This document shows, one piece after another, positions 16,512 through 23,892 of a DNA stretch of 64,000 nucleotides (position 1 is the first letter of the stretch; every line of letters starts with the position of its first letter). Source of the stretch: an uncultured Pseudomonadales bacterium (GTDB lineage Bacteria > Pseudomonadota > Gammaproteobacteria > Pseudomonadales > Azotimanducaceae); the NCBI GenBank assembly GCA_958296405.1, contig OY282519.1:2712132-2776131 (forward strand), read 5' to 3'. The position numbers and the translations under genes are program-made. The notes below the pieces were generated by a model. That model saw only the letters and a list, made by a program, of their open reading frames with translations, was not told the DNA's origin and made no database searches.

Positions 16512-17270
16512 TCAGTTGATGCCGACGACATAGGAGAGCGCCGCGCCGATCTCGCCATGCACCACGAGGTCTGCAATGCTGTCCAAAGGCGTCGGCTCGC
16601 GGTTCAGGATCACCAAAACGCCGCCGCGGCGCTTGCAGTGTTCGGGGAAGGCAGCCGCCGGATAGACCAGCAGGGTGGAACCCATCGTGAGCATCAGGTC
16701 GCACTGTTCCGTGAGTTCCTGGGCGCGCCGCATGGCGTCTTCCGGCATCGCTTGGCCGAAGGAGATGGTGGCGCTTTTGATGATGCCGCCACAGCGGCTG
16801 CAAGGCGCCACATTGCCGAGCCGCTTGAACTGCTGCTCGATGTCTGCCAACTCGTAGCGCAGCGCGCACTGCAGGCACTTCGCGTAGCTCGCGTTGCCGT
16901 GCAACTCCACCACCTGTTCATCCGGCACGCCGGCATCCTGAAACAGGTTGTCCACGTTTTGCGTGACGACGCCGATGGCCTTGCCTTGCTCCACCAGCTT
17001 CGCCACCGCCTTGTGGCCGTTGTTGGGCTTGGCGGATTCCATCTTGCGATCGCTCGAAAAGCGCCGCCGCCAAGACTCCTGGCGCACGGCCTCGGATGCC
17101 ATGAAGTCCTGAAACTCGATCGGCTTCACCTTGTTCCAGATGCCGGTGCCGGGGCTGCGGAAGTCTGGAATGCCAGACTCGGTGCTGATTCCTGCGCCGG
17201 TGAAGACGACCACGCGCTCGGCGGCGTCGAGCATGCGGCGCATGTCGTCGAGCAGTTCGATGTTCTCCAT
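16512..17270 (-). CDS. Sir2-family NAD-dependent protein deacylase
   Basis: 252 residues, normal sirtuin length. NAD-binding motifs are FTGAGISTESGIPDFRS (residues ~23-40) and TQNVDNLFQDAG, with catalytic His in ELHGN. A structural zinc ribbon is formed by CLQC and CSRC. The usual TQNIDGLH reads TQNVDNLF. It removes acyl groups from lysines using NAD and releases nicotinamide and O-acyl-ADP-ribose. It starts about 45 bp from the divergently transcribed isomerase. The NadR-like kinase a few genes away also touches NAD metabolism, though no operon link exists. Confidence 0.92.
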   Translation of the reverse strand: MENIELLDDMRRMLDAAERVVVFTGAGISTESGIPDFRSPGTGIWNKVKPIEFQDFMASEAVRQESWRRRFSSDRKMESAKPNNGHKAVAKLVEQGKAIGVVTQNVDNLFQDAGVPDEQVVELHGNASYAKCLQCALRYELADIEQQFKRLGNVAPCSRCGGIIKSATISFGQAMPEDAMRRAQELTEQCDLMLTMGSTLLVYPAAAFPEHCKRRGGVLVILNREPTPLDSIADLVVHGEIGAALSYVVGIN

Positions 17271-17298
17271 GGCCCCCGCCAGCTCTGAGACGCCGCCA

Positions 17299-17307
17299 TG
17301 ATATGCT
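17299..17307 (+). promoter_or_regulatory. Extended -10 just before the HCCA isomerase start
   Basis: TGATATGCT (TGn + TATGCT) ends 9 nt before the preferred ATG at 17316. This favours that start over the in-frame ATG at 17298, which would overlap the promoter, and suggests a leaderless message. Confidence 0.4.
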
Positions 17308-17315
17308 CGCCAGCG

Positions 17316-17924
17316 ATGCGCCAGCTAGAGTTCTTCTTCGACTGTTCAAGCCCTTGGACATATCTTGCGTTCGAGCGCATCCAAGCGGCTGCGTCTGGGC
17401 AGCCAGTCGCCATCGAGTGGCGTCCGTTCTTGGTTGGCGGCGTCTTCAACACCGTGAACCCAAGTGTCTATGAAGGCCGCGCCAAGCCGGTGCGGCCGAA
17501 GGCGAAGTACTACGCCAAGGACTTGCAGGATTGGGCAGCCCACGTCGGCATCGCCATCGGCCAGCCGCCGGTGTTTCCGGTGAACAGCGTGAAGGCCATG
17601 CGCGGCGCGTTCGTCGCCATCGAGGAAGGCTGCTTGGTGGACTACGCGCGGCGCGTGTTCCAGCGTTATTGGGGCGATTTGGAGGACATCTCGCAAGACG
17701 CCGTGCTGCGCCCCATCGTCTCCGCCTGCGGCATGGATGCCGATGCGTTTTTCGCCAAGATCGCGTCGCAGCCTTACAAGGATCGCTTGCGGCAGAACAC
17801 CGACGAACTGATCGAGCGCGGCGGCTTCGGCTCGCCGACGATGTTCTTGGACGGCGACGACATGTACTTCGGCAACGACCGCATCCCGCTGATCACCGCC
17901 AAGCTGGCCGCCGCAGCCGCCTAG
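17316..17924 (+). CDS. 2-hydroxychromene-2-carboxylate isomerase family protein (DsbA/kappa-GST fold)
   Basis: 202 residues from ATG 17316; MRQLEFFFDCSSPWTYLAF is the usual N-terminus of this family, where the Ser of SSPW contacts glutathione. A longer start at 17298 is possible but less likely. VFPVNSVKAMRGAF and GFGSPTMFLDGDDMYFGNDR are further family motifs. HCCA isomerases act with glutathione in aromatic-compound degradation, and many paralogues have other or unknown substrates. No aromatic-pathway genes are close. It is divergent from the sirtuin. Confidence 0.85.
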   Translation: MRQLEFFFDCSSPWTYLAFERIQAAASGQPVAIEWRPFLVGGVFNTVNPSVYEGRAKPVRPKAKYYAKDLQDWAAHVGIAIGQPPVFPVNSVKAMRGAFVAIEEGCLVDYARRVFQRYWGDLEDISQDAVLRPIVSACGMDADAFFAKIASQPYKDRLRQNTDELIERGGFGSPTMFLDGDDMYFGNDRIPLITAKLAAAAA

Positions 17925-18004
17925 CGGCTACCACACGATATTCGGCCCGTGCGCCGACAGCGCGACGGCGAGCCTGCGCAAACGCGCGGGGAAGCGTCGG
18001 GCTC

Positions 18005-18616
18005 TCAGCGCTCCAGTCCATCGCCTGTCAAAGTGTTCTGGCCCCGTTGAATCGCGGTGGCGAGCCGAGTGGCCCAAGGCGGCAGCGGTTTGACCGCTCG
18101 GACGATGGATCGCCCCGATAGGCGGGCGAGCGTGACCGGCGAGTGAGCCGTGTTGTCGATGAGCCGGATTCCGCCGAGCACATCCACGGTTCGCAAGAGG
18201 TTCTCCTGGCAAGCGGTCCATCGCCGGACAATTTCCTCGGCGGGCACATCGTGGCCGGTGCGCTGCTGGACCCGCGTGAAGACTCGCTCGATGTTGAGGC
18301 TCGCGTCGTAGGTGCCGATGAAGATGGCCTGCGTGTCGTATCCTAGCTGGTGCGCGCGGCGCACGAAGTTCGGGCGGGACGCTCCGGAATATGTACTCTC
18401 GAAGCCGAAAGACTGATCTTTCGCCAAGTGTTCCTCTATGCGCCGGTTCACCAGCGCACGGGCTTCGCGCTGAAGCGCGGGGTCGTCGTAGTTTCCCAAC
18501 CCTTGGGCAATGCTGTCGGCGTCATAGAAGTGGGTGGGGATTTCGCGGCGATGATGACGGCACCATGTGCTTTTGCCGGCCCCATTGGCACCGATCACGA
18601 CAACTAGGCGTGGCAC
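18005..18616 (-). CDS. Zeta-toxin-like P-loop kinase
   Basis: 203 residues from a GTG at 18616, four bases after the stop of the small upstream gene. Walker A is GANGAGKSTW (residues ~9-18). FYDADSIAQGL, GFESTYSG and a helical region with VFTRVQQRTGHDVPAEEIVRRW follow. This matches the zeta-toxin/AAA_33 group, which phosphorylates UDP-N-acetylglucosamine or related substrates. The conserved Asp in DAD and the Glu in FEST are in place, so it looks catalytically intact. The tight coupling to a 79-residue partner suggests a toxin-antitoxin pair, but the partner is not a recognisable epsilon or PezA antitoxin. Confidence 0.75.
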   Translation of the reverse strand: MPRLVVVIGANGAGKSTWCRHHRREIPTHFYDADSIAQGLGNYDDPALQREARALVNRRIEEHLAKDQSFGFESTYSGASRPNFVRRAHQLGYDTQAIFIGTYDASLNIERVFTRVQQRTGHDVPAEEIVRRWTACQENLLRTVDVLGGIRLIDNTAHSPVTLARLSGRSIVRAVKPLPPWATRLATAIQRGQNTLTGDGLER

Positions 18617-18620
18617 GCGG

Positions 18621-18860
18621 TCAGTCGCATTGCGGGGGTATGTAGGGACACTCGAGGTCCTCGGGATCGCCCTTCCGGTATCGTTGGACGCGCCCGTCCG
18701 GCCAAGTCCGGACGACGGTGTGGTCGGCGAGGCGGTGCCGCGAGACAACGCCGTTCGGCATCTCTGTGACGATCTCGGCATGGTCGTCGCTCAAGTAGAC
18801 GTAGGCCTTGCCCTGTTGGAAGCACATGCGACGCGAATCGACCGGTTCAGACATGTCCAT
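18621..18860 (-). CDS. Small protein coupled to the zeta-like kinase; possible antitoxin
   Basis: 79 residues with an excellent Shine-Dalgarno (GGAAGGAGA) about 8 nt before the ATG at 18860. The protein is acidic and beta-rich: AYVYLSDDHAEIVTEMPNGV, then HRLADHTVVRTWPDGRVQRY, ending CPYIPPQCD. No domain is recognised. Its stop is 4 nt before the GTG of the zeta-like kinase, so translation of the kinase probably depends on it. Position and size fit an antitoxin or an activity modulator; this is inference from context. Confidence 0.6.
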   Translation of the reverse strand: MDMSEPVDSRRMCFQQGKAYVYLSDDHAEIVTEMPNGVVSRHRLADHTVVRTWPDGRVQRYRKGDPEDLECPYIPPQCD

Positions 18861-18970
18861 TTTCCAATCTCCTTCCAGAGAACGCCGCCAGCGAGCGATG
18901 CGACGTAGGCGGCGGTTTTCAGTCCACGGCCATTGTAGTCAGCAACGGGCCAGCCCGGGGGCGCGGTCGC

Positions 18971-19597
18971 TTAGCCTACGCCGAACTTGGCCTTGAGCCG
19001 GGCAAACGCTTCGCCCGGTGCAACCGCCGCCTGCGCGACCCGTTCCGCGCATTGCCTTGGCGTGGCCATCGAGGTGTCCACTTCCACGTCGTATTCGCAG
19101 TGTTCATGCACACGGTGGAAATGGGAGGTCGCGGTGCCCGGAAAGCGTCCGGGGCGGGTGGCTTCCCGGGCGTTGGCGACATGCAGCGGACAGCGGACGC
19201 CCACGAACGTGACGGCCAAGCCGTCGAAGGCCTTCAGGTAGTCCATCAGGAAGGCGTGCTCAAGCATCAAGTCGTCGACGATGACGTTGCCGCCGTGTTG
19301 GGCGAAGGCGGCCATGGCCCGCCTCATGCCTCGCAGCACACGCTGCCCCATCGCGCCGAATCGCACCTCCGTGACGGGTTGGCCGTCCAGCGTTACCGGC
19401 ACCACGTTGAGCCCCGATGCGCCCGGTGCGCCGGGCGGGGCGTTCAGGCCGCGATAGCGCGCCGGCATGCCGTCGCGGAACTGGTCGAGGGCGATGTGTT
19501 GATATGGCGCTTCAAGTATCTGCTGCAACATGAGCGCAAGCGTGGTTTTGCCGGCGCTGGACGATCCGTTCAGCAGGATGATGTGGCCAGCGCTCAT
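18971..19597 (-). CDS. Chloramphenicol-phosphotransferase-like (CPT) kinase
   Basis: 208 residues from ATG 19597. Walker A is NGSSSAGKTTL (residues ~10-20). DQFRDGMPARYRG, the GNVIVDDLML segment and GVRCPLHVANAREATRPGR with a lid-like Arg cluster follow the CPT/AAA_33 family, whose founding member phosphorylates chloramphenicol. Most chromosomal homologues have unknown substrates. The ATG overlaps the stop of the PfkB kinase as ATGA, so the two are translationally coupled; paired with an adenosine-kinase-like enzyme it may act on a related small molecule. A role in antibiotic resistance is not shown. Confidence 0.75.
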   Translation of the reverse strand: MSAGHIILLNGSSSAGKTTLALMLQQILEAPYQHIALDQFRDGMPARYRGLNAPPGAPGASGLNVVPVTLDGQPVTEVRFGAMGQRVLRGMRRAMAAFAQHGGNVIVDDLMLEHAFLMDYLKAFDGLAVTFVGVRCPLHVANAREATRPGRFPGTATSHFHRVHEHCEYDVEVDTSMATPRQCAERVAQAAVAPGEAFARLKAKFGVG

Positions 19598-20601
19598 GCG
19601 TCCCCCGCCACAGCGGACTGCGTCGACGTGGGGAAGCCTGCCAGCCATTGCGGGCAGTCTCCCCAAACCGCCGCGTAACGGGCGGCGAATTCGTCGAAGC
19701 GATGGCTTTGGGTGCCACGCGCTTCTAGGCTCATGGCTGCCGCGCTGCCGCCGGCGCGCATGGCATCCCGCAGAGGTGCCCCACGGAGCGAGGCCGCGAC
19801 GTAGCCAGCGCGCCAGGCGTCGCCACAGCCGGTGGGATCCGCCACTTCCCGCGCCGGCGCCGCCGGCACGGACAGCGCGCCGCAACGCGACCCATCGGCG
19901 CCGAGGGTGACCAGCATGCGCTGTACGTCAGGCACCTCGCCGCAACGCTCGCGCAGCGTCTCGAACTCGTAGCGATTCACCACCAATTCTTGAGCCAAGC
20001 CGACAAGCTCGCGCATCTGCCCCGTCGAGAAGTCCGTAAGGCATTGCCCAGGGTCGCAGAGGAATGGAATGGCGGCGTCGTTCAAGAGCCGCGCTGCCGC
20101 GATCATGTTCGGCGCGAGATCCGGAGCGCACACGGCGTAGTCGAATTGGCGCGTTCCGAGCAGGGCGGCAAGGGGCTCGCCAAGGTGAGCCTCACGGGCG
20201 GGGCCGGAGAAGAAGCTCGTGAACTGGTTGCCGTCGCGGTCTGTGAACACAAAGCCCCGCGCCGAGTGGGGCGCATCCGGCGCGGCCACAATGCCCGCCA
20301 AGTCCACGCCGGCCGCTGCCAAGTGGTTCCGGTAGGCACCGTCGAAATCTTCCCCTACGAAGGCGCAAGGCGTTGGCGCGTGGCCCAACAACGCCAAGCT
20401 GTAAGCGATGTTTGCCGCGCACCCGCCGAAGCGCCGCTCAAGCCGCTCCACCTGAATGGAGAGGTTGATGCCGTCGTGGCGGGGCAGGGCGGCGAAGCGG
20501 CCCGGATAGGTGGCGCAGTAGTCGATGGCGATGGCCCCCGTGACGAGAATTTGCGCCGGGCGGCACTTGCCGGGCGCAGCGCTTGTCACGGTGTGTGCCA
20601 T
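19594..20601 (-). CDS. PfkB-family carbohydrate/nucleoside kinase (adenosine kinase-like)
   Basis: 335 residues from ATG 20601 (MAHTVTSAAP). Ribokinase-fold signatures: the N-terminal GAIAIDY strand, FGGCAANIAYSLALLG (PfkB signature 1 region) and DPTGCGDAWRAGY near residue 270 with the catalytic Asp. The sequence is closest in feel to adenosine/ribokinase branch members rather than fructokinases. It overlaps the CPT-like kinase by ATGA and is divergent from a NupC-type nucleoside transporter 60 bp away, which supports a nucleoside substrate: uptake followed by phosphorylation. Confidence 0.82.
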   Translation of the reverse strand: MAHTVTSAAPGKCRPAQILVTGAIAIDYCATYPGRFAALPRHDGINLSIQVERLERRFGGCAANIAYSLALLGHAPTPCAFVGEDFDGAYRNHLAAAGVDLAGIVAAPDAPHSARGFVFTDRDGNQFTSFFSGPAREAHLGEPLAALLGTRQFDYAVCAPDLAPNMIAAARLLNDAAIPFLCDPGQCLTDFSTGQMRELVGLAQELVVNRYEFETLRERCGEVPDVQRMLVTLGADGSRCGALSVPAAPAREVADPTGCGDAWRAGYVAASLRGAPLRDAMRAGGSAAAMSLEARGTQSHRFDEFAARYAAVWGDCPQWLAGFPTSTQSAVAGDA

Positions 20602-20624
20602 TGCGTGGGAGCGGCGTCCAGTCA

Positions 20625-20632
20625 AGTATGCT
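20625..20632. promoter_or_regulatory. Possible overlapping divergent -10 elements (kinase/nucleoside transporter)
   Basis: AGTATGCT reads as TATGCT (20627-20632) toward the transporter and as CATACT (20630-20625) toward the PfkB gene. Both are 4-of-6 matches in a 60-bp divergent spacer, so the two genes could share one control region. Confidence 0.3.
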
Positions 20633-20661
20633 TGGGCTACCTTAAGAGGGGAGGTGCGCTG

Positions 20662-21897
20662 GTGCAAGGAGCCTTGGGCGTCCTCGCGGTGCTGGCGATT
20701 GCTTGGGCCATCGGCGAACGGCGGCGCGAAGTGCGCTGGGCGCCCGTGGCCATTGGGGTGGCGCTGCAATTCACTTTTGCCTTTTTGCTGCTGCGCGCGC
20801 CGCTCGTCAAGGAAGGCCTGCTGCTCGTCAACCACGTCGTGGCCGCCATCGAGATCGCCACCACAGCCGGCTCATCGCTCATGTTTGGCTTCTTGGGTGG
20901 CGACGAGCTGCCGTTTGAGGTGACCGCCGAGACGGCGCCGTACATCTTCGCGTTCCGCATCCTGCCGCAGATATTGGTGTTCAGCGTGCTGGTGGCGCTG
21001 TTGTGGCATTGGCGCGTGCTGCCGGTGGTCATCCGCGGCTTCGCGTGGGCGCTCAAGCGCTCGCTTGGCGTTGGCGGCGCGGTGGGCGTGGCGGCGTCTT
21101 CCAGCGTCTTCTTGGGCATGGTGGAAGCGCCGTTGGCGATCCGCGCCTATCTCGCGCACATCTCACGCTCGGAGCTGTTCGTCGTGATGACCTGCGGCAT
21201 GTCCACCGTGGCGGGCTCGATCATGGTGCTCTACGCCGGCGTGCTGGCACCGGTCATCGATGGCGCGCTGGGGCACATCTTGGTCGGCTCCGTGGTCAAC
21301 GTGTTGGGCGCGGTCGTCATCGCGCGCATCATCATTCCAGAAGACGGCCACACCGACGGCGAGGGGCTTGCAGATTCGCTGCACTACGCCAGCGTCATCG
21401 ACGCCGTCGCTCGGGGCGCGGCGGACGGCACGCGCCTCGTCGTCAACATCGGCGCCATGGTCATCGTGATGGTGAGCCTGATCGCCCTCGCCAACCATGT
21501 GGTCGGCGTCGTCACGGTGTTCGGCGCGCCGTTGGCCTTGGAACGGGTGGTCGGCTGGGCATTTGCGCCGGTGGCGTGGCTGATGGGGGTGGAGTGGGAA
21601 CAAGCGTCGTTCGCCGGCACGCTGCTCGGCGTGAAGTTGGTGCTGAACGAACTCATCGCCTATCTGCAACTCAGCGCCGCGGACCCAGCCGAGTTGAGCG
21701 AGCGCACCCGGCTCATCCTCACCTACGGCCTGTGCGGATTCGCCAACTTCGGCAGCTTGGGCATCCTCATCGGCGGGCTCTCGACGCTGATCCCAGAGCG
21801 GCGCGCCGAGTTCTTGGCTCTAGCGCCTAAGGCGTTGATTTCAGGCACGATCGTCGGCTGGCTCACTGGGGCTATCGCGGGTCTGGTAACGATTTAA
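20662..21897 (+). CDS. NupC/CNT-family nucleoside transporter
   Basis: 411 residues from GTG 20662, which has a strong Shine-Dalgarno (GGGGAGG, 20648-20654); the long upstream frame is shadow. About ten hydrophobic segments form the CNT fold, with motifs ASSSVFLGMVEAPLAIRAYL, MTCGMSTVAGSIMVLY and TYGLCGFANFGSLGI that line the substrate site. CNT proteins import nucleosides with Na+ or H+. It is divergent from an adenosine-kinase-like gene, giving a plausible salvage pair. The last 26 bp overlap the threonine aldolase gene antisense. Confidence 0.9.
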   Translation: MQGALGVLAVLAIAWAIGERRREVRWAPVAIGVALQFTFAFLLLRAPLVKEGLLLVNHVVAAIEIATTAGSSLMFGFLGGDELPFEVTAETAPYIFAFRILPQILVFSVLVALLWHWRVLPVVIRGFAWALKRSLGVGGAVGVAASSSVFLGMVEAPLAIRAYLAHISRSELFVVMTCGMSTVAGSIMVLYAGVLAPVIDGALGHILVGSVVNVLGAVVIARIIIPEDGHTDGEGLADSLHYASVIDAVARGAADGTRLVVNIGAMVIVMVSLIALANHVVGVVTVFGAPLALERVVGWAFAPVAWLMGVEWEQASFAGTLLGVKLVLNELIAYLQLSAADPAELSERTRLILTYGLCGFANFGSLGILIGGLSTLIPERRAEFLALAPKALISGTIVGWLTGAIAGLVTI

Positions 21898-22855
21898 CGG
21901 CTTCCAGCACGGCCTCCACGTCGGCGTCGCCGACGTCGAGGTGCAGCACCCAGCGTTCGTCCTCGATGTGGATGCCGTGTGCGGCCAAAGCGTCGCCGGC
22001 GCTCGCCAATTCGGGGCCGACAAACACCATGTTCGTGTGCTGTGTCACGCTGTGGCCCAAGGCGGCCAAGGCGGCCGCCAAGCGCTCGGCGCGAGCATGA
22101 TCGTCGCTCAAGCGCTCCACATGGTGGTGCAGGGCGTACCGCGCCGCGGCGGCCAGCACGCCGGCTTGGCGCATGCCGCCGCCGAGCATCTTGCGCCAGC
22201 GCCGCGCCCGCTTGATGAACGGCGCATCGCCAACCAGCGCGGAACCGACGGGCGCCCCGAGCCCCTTGGAGAAGCAAACGGACACCGAGTGCGCCGTGGC
22301 AGCGATGTCCGCAGCGTCCGCCCCGCACGCGATCGCCGCATTGAACAGGCGCGCGCCATCGAGATGCATGCGCAACCCCTGCGCATCGCACAGTGCGCGG
22401 GCGCGGTGCAGGTAGCTGAGCGGCAGCGGCTTGCCGGCTTGGGTGTTCTCCAAACAAAGCAGGCGCGTACGCGCGAAGTGATCGTCGTCCGGCTTGATGG
22501 CGGCGCGGACGGCGTCCAAGGCCACCGTGCCATCGGCTGCGAAGGGGAGTGGTTGTGGTTGGATGCCACCCAGCGCTGCCGCGCCGCCGCCCTCGAAGAG
22601 ATAGGTGTGGGCGTGGTGGCCGGCGATGAACTCGTCGCCACGCCCGCAATGCGAGAGCAGGGCGCATAGATTGGATTGCGTGCCGCTGGCAACGAAGACG
22701 GCAGCTTCAAAGCCGAGACGTTCGGCGATGTCCGCCTCGAGGGCGTTGACGGACGGGTCTTCCCCATACACATCGTCGCCCACCTCGGCCGCGGCCATGG
22801 CGCGGCGCATCGCCGCGGTGGGGCGGGTGACGGTGTCTGAGCGAAGGTCGATCAA
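21872..22855 (-). CDS. ltaE: Low-specificity L-threonine aldolase
   Basis: 327 residues, typical length. It is a fold-type I PLP enzyme: [13 protein letters not shown] start, [13 protein letters not shown], HxDGAR in [13 protein letters not shown], and the PLP Lys in [14 protein letters not shown]. It cleaves L-threonine or L-allo-threonine to glycine and acetaldehyde in the cytoplasm. Its 3' end overlaps NupC by 26 bp. ExbD upstream on the same strand ends 31 bp before it, but no functional link is evident. Confidence 0.93.
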   Translation of the reverse strand: MIDLRSDTVTRPTAAMRRAMAAAEVGDDVYGEDPSVNALEADIAERLGFEAAVFVASGTQSNLCALLSHCGRGDEFIAGHHAHTYLFEGGGAAALGGIQPQPLPFAADGTVALDAVRAAIKPDDDHFARTRLLCLENTQAGKPLPLSYLHRARALCDAQGLRMHLDGARLFNAAIACGADAADIAATAHSVSVCFSKGLGAPVGSALVGDAPFIKRARRWRKMLGGGMRQAGVLAAAARYALHHHVERLSDDHARAERLAAALAALGHSVTQHTNMVFVGPELASAGDALAAHGIHIEDERWVLHLDVGDADVEAVLEAVKSLPDPR

Positions 22856-22886
22856 ACCGCGCGTGGCGGCAAACTTGCTTGGGGCG

Positions 22887-23294
22887 TCAACTCCCCGCCG
22901 CCAACGACACGCTGAAGACCCCGGCCTGACGCGCCGAATCCATCACATGCACCATGCTTTCCGTGCGCGAGTTCGGGTGCGGTTGGATGACCACCGGCGC
23001 TTCCGGATTCTCGGCGTGCAGGCGCTCGATGTTGGCGCGCACCGAGCGCCAATCCACGTCGCGCTGAGCGATGATGATGCGATCGCGGCTGGTGATGCGC
23101 ACGACGATGCTGCGCTTGTCGGGGTCTACCGTTTTCGGCTTGTCGTCTTCAGGCTGATTGACGTCGAGCCCCACCTCTTTGACGAAGGTGGCCGTGACGA
23201 TGAAGAAGATGAGCATGATGAACACCACGTCCAGCATGGGCGTCAGGTTGATCTGCTCCTCGCCCTCGTCGGTGGTGTGAGAATGCTTTCGCAA
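22887..23294 (-). CDS. ExbD/TolR-family biopolymer transport protein (orphan copy)
   Basis: 135 residues with the ExbD layout: a short cytoplasmic tail, a single transmembrane helix with the proton-translocating Asp ([20 protein letters not shown], residues ~16-35), and a periplasmic domain to residue 135. It is a close relative of the ExbD at 40.3-40.8 kb but has no ExbB or TonB neighbour. It may supply an alternative partner for another TonB complex elsewhere, or be a remnant of a duplicated cluster. It stands 31 bp upstream of ltaE on the same strand. Confidence 0.9.
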   Translation of the reverse strand: MRKHSHTTDEGEEQINLTPMLDVVFIMLIFFIVTATFVKEVGLDVNQPEDDKPKTVDPDKRSIVVRITSRDRIIIAQRDVDWRSVRANIERLHAENPEAPVVIQPHPNSRTESMVHVMDSARQAGVFSVSLAAGS

Positions 23295-23329
23295 TGCGGC
23301 TTCCCCCCTTAGCTGACGCCAGCGGCATC

Positions 23330-23539
23330 TTAACCGAATTGCCGATGCCGCGGGAATCCGAATACGGGCTCAGGGCCTTCCGCATCCCAGAGTTGTTCGT
23401 CAATCGGCCTGACCCTCTCTTGCTCCTCTGCGCTGTCTGCCGCCTCCTGTGTGCCGGCCGAGCGCGCCGGCAGCGCCAGACAGCAGGCGATAACGAGTGC
23501 CAGTGCCGTTGAAGAGGTCGTTGCCCGCAACCCGCGCAC
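23330..23539 (-). CDS. Doubtful small exported protein
   Basis: From a GTG at 23539 (or TTG 23530) the frame encodes about 69 residues with a signal-peptide-like stretch (STALALVIACCLALPARSA) and an acidic tail ending FGFPRHRQFG. It lies 35 bp upstream of exbD on the same strand. There is no clear ribosome-binding site and no recognised homology, and the frame also continues upstream. It may be noise. Confidence 0.25.
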   Translation of the reverse strand: MRGLRATTSSTALALVIACCLALPARSAGTQEAADSAEEQERVRPIDEQLWDAEGPEPVFGFPRHRQFG

Positions 23540-23588
23540 GCGAGGCCCCGAATGGAGTCTTCCATCTGCTTGAAGCGGCACGGCACCT

Positions 23589-23760
23589 TCACCGACAGCT
23601 TCCAGCGTGGTCGCCTCTTTGGTCACTTCGCCCATCTTGCGGCGCCCATTTCAGCGGATTCGCCGTGAGCGAAGCACAGGAACTGAACTGGGCCACATCG
23701 CCACTGATGGGCGCCTCGGCTGCCACGAGGTCCGGTGAGATGCGCTTGGTCAACATGGGG
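23589..23760 (-). pseudogene. Possible decayed DUF442/TIGR01244 (BLH-type) gene fragment
   Basis: The stretch MLTKRISPDLVAAEAPISGD and following VAQ resembles the N-terminus of DUF442 phosphatase/sulfurtransferase-like proteins (…SPDLxVAxQ…DVAAL). The frame then loses the family's NRPDGE motif (reads PQDGRSDQ) and stops after about 55 residues. The resemblance is from memory, short and unverified. Confidence 0.25.
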
Positions 23761-23892
23761 CATGGCGATCGAACGGTGGCGAAGGCGGCGAGTATCCCGC
23801 AGCGCGGGTTGATGGCTGGCGAGAGCTGAGGGATGTCGAACGTGCGTGTCTGGCGAACCGCGGAGTGACGTGGATGGGTCATCTACCTAGGC

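Larger units (their letters stand above)
23295..23892. other. 598-bp region with no confident gene
   Basis: Between the orphan exbD and the poly-C gene only the doubtful small exported ORF and a possible DUF442 fragment were seen. Overlapping frames on both strands lack coherent domains or ribosome-binding sites. It looks like eroding sequence. Confidence 0.5.

Noticed and set aside
18971-19597. Chloramphenicol resistance gene
   Set aside because: CPT-like folds are common in non-resistance kinases, and the context (PfkB, NupC) points elsewhere.
23497-23829. 110-residue plus-strand ORF in the 598-bp gap
   Set aside because: No ribosome-binding site or domain, and antisense to the possible DUF442 fragment.
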